From: Thiobacillus sp.
GTDB lineage: Bacteria > Pseudomonadota > Gammaproteobacteria > Burkholderiales > Thiobacillaceae
Direction of reading: 5' to 3'
Assembly (NCBI GenBank): GCA_021166845.1
Contig: JAJPEP010000112.1
Coordinates: 1 to 33,391, forward strand
DNA length: 33,391 nt
The position numbers were made by a program, and so were the translations under genes. Shown here piece by piece: positions 29,197 through 33,391 of this stretch. The notes below the pieces were generated by a model. It was not told the DNA's origin. It did no database searches and saw only the letters and a program-made list of their open reading frames with translations. Position 1 is the first letter of the stretch. Every line of letters begins with the position of its first letter.

Positions 29197-29872
29197 TTAC
29201 ATAGCATGGATATCCACAGTACATCTTCTACGGTATGGACAGGTGGAGCTTGTTCTACCTAACAAATATCTATGAAAGACATTCGGTCACGCGTCTAGCA
29301 GGGCGAATGACTACTACTGCTGATGAGTCCAGTTCGGGCAAGGCAACTTAGATGTCAATTTACTTCAAGCAGTAAATTAGCCCGGAGTCACTTGCGTGCA
29401 TTTGCTGCTCCAATCCCGACACCCGTTATTCGGTAATACCACCCACCGATGCGGTCCAGGCAGAGGCAACTCGGCATCAACTGGCCATGAACAGACAATC
29501 AGACCAATTACCCTGACGATCCGGTCATCGGCCGAAGGCGACAATGGCCTTTTGATTGACCGCGTCCGCTCTACTCGCAAGATCGGTCGTTGGCTCGCCC
29601 CTCGCTGCTGAACGACCGCGTTTCTCAGTTCGGACGGCAAAACACGACCCTGAGAAGATGGTCATGACCTGTCCACCGAATGTCCGTTGGCGCAACGAAA
29701 GGAGCTTACTTAGAATCCCACCCCGCACTCATCGCTGAATATTTGCGTGGCTATACAGGGCATAATCCGTCTGCCGCTGGTCTCATTTTTCCTAACGTAA
29801 TATCCGAACCGGACACTCGTGGCTCTCGTGAATAGCTGTTAGGCATCTTAAGAAACAGATGGAGACCATCAC
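29197..29872. other. 676-bp leader without a convincing gene
   Basis: No long reading frame with family similarity is present on either strand. It contains an eight-base inverted repeat (29584-29591 with 29611-29618, 19-base loop) and a seven-base one (29622-29628 with 29650-29656). A 51-codon frame at 29680-29835 starts MSVGATKGAYLESHPALIAE and reads plausibly as protein but matches nothing I know. An attC-like element lies at its right end. The leader may carry the promoter of the downstream operon; I could not fix one. Confidence 0.5.
29790..29844 (+). repeat. attC-like element left of the HEPN operon
   Basis: CCTAAC at 29791-29796 and GTTAGG at 29838-29843 are perfect complements 55 bases apart end to end. 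The right copy extends to GTTAGGC, which fits the integron R' consensus GTTRRRY exactly; the left seven-mer TCCTAAC fails only at its first base. Internal L-box pairing is poor. It lies just before the ribosome site of the first HEPN gene. Confidence 0.25.
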
Positions 29873-30469
29873 ATGAAACAACGGATCGTTGACCGATTTG
29901 AGCTGAACATTGCGCGAGTTAAGAACCTCGTGACTATTTACCAGTCGACGCTAGCAGGTGCCGGCCCAGGTCGCAGGAGCCACCAGAAAACTGACGTACT
30001 GCGCGCGGCAGTAGTGCTACTACATGCCTCCGTAGAAGATGCTCTTCGCAGTTTGGCCTACTGGAAGCTTCCGAATGCGGCTGCAGGTGTTCTCGATCAG
30101 TTTTCGCTGGTAGGCAATGGACCTGCAATGAAGTTCTCTCTTGGCGCCCTTGCAGAGCACCGTGGTAAAACTGTAGACGATGTACTCAAAGCATCCGTTG
30201 ACTCCTACCTCGAAAGGTCAAACTACAACAATACCGTTGAAGTAAGCGGTTTTCTCACTCAAATTGGTCTGAACGTCGCAGCCGTAAATCACACCTATCC
30301 GCTTCTTGAGGATCTGATGAAACGGCGACACCAAATTGTTCACCGTGCGGATCGGGACGAAGCTGGTGGCCAAGGCAACCACAAGGTTCGCTCGGTGAGC
30401 CCGGCTACCGTCAACAATTGGATTGCAAATGTCGAGGCGTTTATTGCCGCGGTATTGGCGCAGATATAA
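29873..30469 (+). CDS. HEPN-domain protein (RiboL-PSP-HEPN type), putative ribonuclease
   Basis: A 198-residue all-helical protein. Residues 35-65 (TDVLRAAVVLLHASVEDALR) resemble the RiboL-PSP-HEPN/MAE_28990 group, and the catalytic RX4H motif is Arg152 to His157 within RRHQIVHRAD. HEPN proteins with an intact RX4-6H motif are usually metal-independent RNases used as toxins or antiviral effectors. GGAG lies eight bases before the ATG. It is the first gene of a three-gene operon; the next gene starts three bases after its stop. Codon use is AT-richer than in the core. No signal peptide. The function is inferred from motif and fold. Confidence 0.8.
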   Translation: MKQRIVDRFELNIARVKNLVTIYQSTLAGAGPGRRSHQKTDVLRAAVVLLHASVEDALRSLAYWKLPNAAAGVLDQFSLVGNGPAMKFSLGALAEHRGKTVDDVLKASVDSYLERSNYNNTVEVSGFLTQIGLNVAAVNHTYPLLEDLMKRRHQIVHRADRDEAGGQGNHKVRSVSPATVNNWIANVEAFIAAVLAQI

Positions 30470-30472
30470 GTG

Positions 30473-31171
30473 ATGTCGTATGGGGGGCAGAAGAACATAC
30501 GCGTCATTTCATCGGTCGCTGAAGCGATTACGATGCATGGTTACGTGCTCATCCGTGGCTACAGACCTGACGCCCCCTCTTTTGAGGCGCTGTCCGATTT
30601 TGGTCAAATCGATGTCGTAGAAGGTCTGAACCCGATACAGACCCTCATTCCACGTGATAAAGTTGAAGCGCCGCCAAATACATACAGTGGAAACTTTGGA
30701 GTCGCTGAGTTTCCCCTCCACACTGATCTAGCACATTGGGCAGTCCCTCCAAGATTCCTTGCGCTCCGGTGCGTGAGGGGGTCGGAGTCCATTGCCACTC
30801 GATTGCTCGACGGTAAAGTTCTTGTAAAGCGCTTTCGTCCCGACGTCTTGCGCACCATACTCGTACAACCCCGCAGACCCATGCGGAACGGCAAGCAACT
30901 TCTCCAGCTACTTGAACGCGTTGATTCTTCAGATCAGTTTCGACTACGCTGGGATTCCGTCTACTTGAAGCCAGCTACAGGCCCTTCGGGCGAGCTCTTT
31001 GCCAACGTGCTTGAATTCATCTCACACGCCCAGCCAGCCGAGCTGGTGCTTCTCGAAAGAGGTGACACGCTAGTAGTCGACAATTGGCGGTTTCTTCATG
31101 GCCGTGGAGGTGTAACTACCAATGCAAGTACTCGCCAAATTCATAGAGCCTACCTAAGTTCAATTTCATGA
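30473..31171 (+). CDS. TauD/TfdA-type Fe(II)/2-oxoglutarate dioxygenase
   Basis: A 232-residue predicted non-haem iron oxygenase. With numbering from the alternative GTG at 30470, the facial triad is His84 and Asp86 (FPLHTDLAHW) with distal His210 (WRFLHGRGG), and Arg226 in RQIHRAYL is the likely 2-oxoglutarate carboxylate ligand. NRFLHG-type context and the spacing fit TauD/TfdA or clavaminate synthase-like proteins. It is shorter than TauD. The start is 3-6 bases after the HEPN stop with no ribosome site, and the end overlaps the third gene as ATGA. The substrate is unknown; being locked between two HEPN genes suggests it acts on one of them or on nucleic acid rather than in catabolism. Confidence 0.8.
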   Translation: MSYGGQKNIRVISSVAEAITMHGYVLIRGYRPDAPSFEALSDFGQIDVVEGLNPIQTLIPRDKVEAPPNTYSGNFGVAEFPLHTDLAHWAVPPRFLALRCVRGSESIATRLLDGKVLVKRFRPDVLRTILVQPRRPMRNGKQLLQLLERVDSSDQFRLRWDSVYLKPATGPSGELFANVLEFISHAQPAELVLLERGDTLVVDNWRFLHGRGGVTTNASTRQIHRAYLSSIS

Positions 31172-32118
31172 CTACACATCCAAGTAACGCCACGAAGATC
31201 GCTCATCCATGGTCAAAGGAGGCTCTCTTGGCGAAGGCCCAGCGATACGCGCAAGAAATGCAGTCCAACTCTCGTGATGACTGGCGCTTCGGTCTTACGT
31301 CTACGTTTGTTTTAGAGTTCGTGGCGCGGGCTGCTCTTGCGAACATTAGTCCAGCTTTGCTCGCAGAGCCAAAAAGCTGGGGCAACTTGTACTTTTCCCT
31401 AGGCCATACTCCGAACGTGCCAAGGTTCATTCCAAAATCGATCGACATCACGGAAGTTTTCGTGAGGTTGCGCGACACGATCCCAACATTTACAACTGAG
31501 CTAGAGGGTTTTTCTGCACAACATATCAACCGTCGCAATGAGGAGTTGCACGCAGGCAGCACACCGTTCGATGGTCTCAGTACAAGCTGGCTTGCACGCT
31601 TCTACGAGACGTCCACCGTGCTCCTTTCCTCGATGGGCGAGGATCTGTCGCTCTTGGTCGGAGATATAGAGTCCAAGGTCGCGGCGAAGCTCATTTCCGC
31701 ATCCAAGGATGAGTCCGCAAAGGCAGTAGCTAAGGCGATTTCGGCCCATAAGACCGTGTGGGAGTCCAAGGACACCGAAGAGAAAAAGAAGCTTGCGCGC
31801 CAGGCTTCTGTTTGGGCAACGCGCCAAGCCGGGCACCGTGTCGTCTGTCCCGCATGCGCTAACCAAGCATTGGTTATCGGAAGCCCCATCTCGGAACCAC
31901 TTCGTAAACTCGACGGTGATCTTATCGTTGAAGCACAGGAGTACTTGCCGTCCAAGTTTGAGTGCATCGCATGCCAGTTAAAGATCACCGGGCTTTCGCA
32001 GCTAAGTGCATGCGGGCTGGGCTCAACCTATAAGTCAACGTCTACCTACGATGCTGCGGATTACTACGCTCCCGAGGATGAACATTCTGGGTTCGACGAT
32101 GACAACAATGAGTACTGA
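31168..32118 (+). CDS. HEPN-like protein with C-terminal zinc ribbon
   Basis: A 316-residue protein. The helical N-terminal part (WRFGLTSTFVLEFVARAALA) and Arg123 to His128 in NRRNEELHAG give a second RX4H motif, so a HEPN fold is likely. A charged helical linker (about 165-215) leads to four cysteines, Cys227, Cys230, Cys266 and Cys269 (CPAC and CIAC), that form a zinc ribbon. The tail is acidic (DEHSGFDDDNNEY). It begins inside the stop of the dioxygenase gene (ATGA) without its own ribosome site, so synthesis is coupled. The zinc ribbon may recognise nucleic acid or a partner. I recognise the general type, a HEPN-like protein of unknown function, but no named family. Confidence 0.75.
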   Translation: MTTHPSNATKIAHPWSKEALLAKAQRYAQEMQSNSRDDWRFGLTSTFVLEFVARAALANISPALLAEPKSWGNLYFSLGHTPNVPRFIPKSIDITEVFVRLRDTIPTFTTELEGFSAQHINRRNEELHAGSTPFDGLSTSWLARFYETSTVLLSSMGEDLSLLVGDIESKVAAKLISASKDESAKAVAKAISAHKTVWESKDTEEKKKLARQASVWATRQAGHRVVCPACANQALVIGSPISEPLRKLDGDLIVEAQEYLPSKFECIACQLKITGLSQLSACGLGSTYKSTSTYDAADYYAPEDEHSGFDDDNNEY

Positions 32119-32124
32119 GCTGTA

Positions 32125-32181
32125 TCCCAACTTCCCATCAAGCGGGGCTCATTACCGCGCCGCTTATGTCACACGTTGAGG
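32125..32181 (+). repeat. attC-like element right of the HEPN operon
   Basis: This 57-base segment starts seven bases after the last stop codon of the trio. Outer boxes TCCCAAC (32125-32131) and GTTGAGG (32175-32181) each match the integron R-box consensus at six of seven bases. Inner arms CATCAAGCGG (32136-32145) and CCGCTTATG (32160-32168) pair with a single unpaired C at 32139, like the extrahelical base of attC sites; the loop is 14 bases. An overlapping nine-base inverted repeat (32162-32170 with 32223-32231) is also present. Confidence 0.35.
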
Positions 32182-32259
32182 GCCTGCTACCAGCCGATAA
32201 CCGTCCGCTATGGTTCTTACCGGACATAAGCTAAGAAATCTCACATAGCACAGCAAACG

Positions 32260-33391
32260 ATGAATCCATCAGATCAGGACCGGGTTTCGAGTGAATCTCA
32301 ATGGATCGTTTCTGGGCCGGAGGAAGCGCCCCCATTAGCGATCGGCGACCTCGTCATGGCTTGGGCACTCGACCGGGCGACGGACGAGCCTCGTTACATC
32401 GGCGAGCTTCGCGCTCACCAGGGTGGCAAACGTTGCAACTGCGAATGCCTCAGTTGCGGCCTCCCGCTGGTCGCGGTCAATGCTGGCAAACGGACATTCG
32501 TGATACGCCCCCACTTCAGGCACCCTGAAGGTGCTGAGAAGGATTCCTGCGCGGTCTTGTCAGCGCGCGCATTGGCGCTTGATGCACTGAGAGATGTTGA
32601 CGTCCTTGAGCTGCCCCGGCGCCGCCAGTCTCGCCGCGTTGCCGGGCTGAGCGGCAAGTATTACGAAGCTTGGGTGGAGTTGCCCGCCGAGCGCGTACGC
32701 GTTCTCGATTTCGCGTTCCAAGACCGGGTGAGCGGGATCCTAACCCTCGACGACGGCCGACGACTGAGAGTGGAACTGACCGGAAGCCTCGGCCCGGATC
32801 CAGCACACGCCGCCAGCCCCCTTGTCCCCACCATACGCCTGGTCGTCGACGATCCGAGCATCGCTGCCATGCCGCCTGGCGAGATCCGGAAACGGCTGCA
32901 ACTCCTCGTCGAGGGAGCGACTTGGTGCGCTCACTGGGCTGATGAGGAACTCAGGCGGGAGTCTGAAGCCGCGGCGCGGGACGCCGCGCGGGATGCCCTT
33001 GACTGGCTAGAGGACAGCGATGACCTGCCGGAAGGACTAAGCCCCGAGGCTCGGCGTGAAACTCTGCTGCATCGCAAGGCCAAGGAAATCCTTGAGCGTG
33101 AAAAAAGAATCCGACTCCCTGACCTAACGGTCGAACTCGACGCTGCGACGGATGACGGCAACGTCCTGTCACGGAGCTTCTCACTGCTTGGGCTGATCGT
33201 TGGCCTCGAATCCGTCGCCCTGGAAAAATCACTCGGACGGATTCGACCGGACGTACTGGCCAACACGGTCACCGCTCCGGGCTGGCCCGCAGGCCCGGTG
33301 CTGGTTGAGGTCACAGTTACCAACACGATCAACGACGAGCGTCTCGAACGGATCCGGTCGCACAACCTGCCTACTCTTGAAATCGACATTT
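32260..33391 (+). CDS. CoiA-like nuclease-type protein, 3' end outside window
   Basis: 377 codons are visible with no stop. The N-terminal part has a zinc-finger-like set, CNCECLSCGLP (Cys59, 61, 63, 66), followed by PHFRHPEGAEKDSC (His85, His88, Cys97), the arrangement of competence protein CoiA-like proteins. Charged helices follow, and the visible end PVLVEVTVTN then ERIRSHNLPTLEIDI resembles the restriction-endonuclease-like core in which such proteins end. CoiA-type proteins process DNA; in islands they may serve in defence or transfer. The ATG at 32260 has no clear ribosome site. Codon use is GC-rich, unlike the trio before it. Confidence 0.65.
   Translation, partial: MNPSDQDRVSSESQWIVSGPEEAPPLAIGDLVMAWALDRATDEPRYIGELRAHQGGKRCNCECLSCGLPLVAVNAGKRTFVIRPHFRHPEGAEKDSCAVLSARALALDALRDVDVLELPRRRQSRRVAGLSGKYYEAWVELPAERVRVLDFAFQDRVSGILTLDDGRRLRVELTGSLGPDPAHAASPLVPTIRLVVDDPSIAAMPPGEIRKRLQLLVEGATWCAHWADEELRRESEAAARDAARDALDWLEDSDDLPEGLSPEARRETLLHRKAKEILEREKRIRLPDLTVELDAATDDGNVLSRSFSLLGLIVGLESVALEKSLGRIRPDVLANTVTAPGWPAGPVLVEVTVTNTINDERLERIRSHNLPTLEIDI

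Larger units (their letters stand above)
29194..33391. other. Accessory island joined to recQ; right end outside window
   Basis: The coding match to RecQ ends abruptly near 29194. What follows is AT-richer than the core with different codon use; sampled 60-base lines gave 40% G+C in the leader and 55% and 48% in the three-gene unit, against 63% in lysS. The content is accessory: a HEPN/dioxygenase/HEPN operon and a CoiA-like gene. The last gene is GC-rich again (65% in one sampled line), so the island looks mosaic. No transposase, integrase or terminal inverted repeat is visible. The route of entry is unknown. Confidence 0.65.

Noticed and set aside
29250..29265. ACCTAAC near 29255 as the left R-box of another attC site
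   Set aside because: No GTTRRRY partner lies within the normal attC length, so it is probably chance.
29197..29872. Retron msr-msd or other reverse-transcriptase-linked RNA
   Set aside because: There are inverted repeats, but no reverse transcriptase gene lies in the window.
29194..33391. Transposon with terminal inverted repeats
   Set aside because: No transposase, integrase or matching terminal repeat can be seen at the recQ junction; the right end is outside the window.

Overview
The window reads as chromosome from a chemolithotrophic, sulfur-oxidising betaproteobacterium of the Thiobacillus type. The grounds are a sat-aprB-aprA cluster (ATP sulfurylase plus dissimilatory APS reductase), a CbbQ/CbbO-type AAA+/VWA activase pair, the xseB-ispA-dxs order followed by folE2, and GC-rich core genes (one 60-base core line I counted was 63% G+C). 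No rRNA, tRNA or CRISPR array was seen.

Bases 1-2782 hold the start of ispB (minus, cut by the window edge) divergent from rplU-rpmA and obgE, with a readable promoter before rplU and a terminator after rpmA. Bases 2779-12100 are all on the minus strand. In order of transcription they are an unknown 137-aa protein, sat, aprB, aprA, a strong terminator, a YkgJ-type cysteine-cluster protein, a secreted DUF4124 protein, cbbQ, cbbO and a 91-aa unknown protein coupled to cbbO. Sat and AprBA together make the sulfite to APS to sulfate plus ATP branch of sulfur oxidation. No aprM, qmo, RuBisCO or nitric oxide reductase gene is in the window.

Bases 12206-28132 are ordinary core genome. They include a glutamine amidotransferase head-to-head with a periplasmic retropepsin-like protease, folE2, dxs-ispA-xseB, a DMT exporter, a STAS-like protein, a CnoX-like thioredoxin overlapping pip, a FIST sensor protein with a small partner, a decayed MASE1/EAL gene, acnA, a DUF3147 membrane protein, lysS, and a Phd/PIN toxin-antitoxin pair directly upstream of lysS. 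The folE2 promoter is overlapped by a sequence resembling a type 1 IscR site.

From about 29194 the character changes. A recQ gene stops at the conserved helicase motif VI and the sequence continues into AT-richer DNA (two sampled 60-base lines in the new genes gave 55% and 48% G+C, one in the leader 40%). After a 676-bp leader come three tightly coupled genes: a HEPN ribonuclease-like protein, a TauD/TfdA-type Fe(II)/2-oxoglutarate dioxygenase, and a second HEPN-like protein with a C-terminal zinc ribbon. I know of no described system with this composition, and it is the best candidate here for a new defence or toxin module. Integron attC-like sequences sit on both sides of the trio. The last gene, open at the window edge, resembles CoiA-type nucleases.
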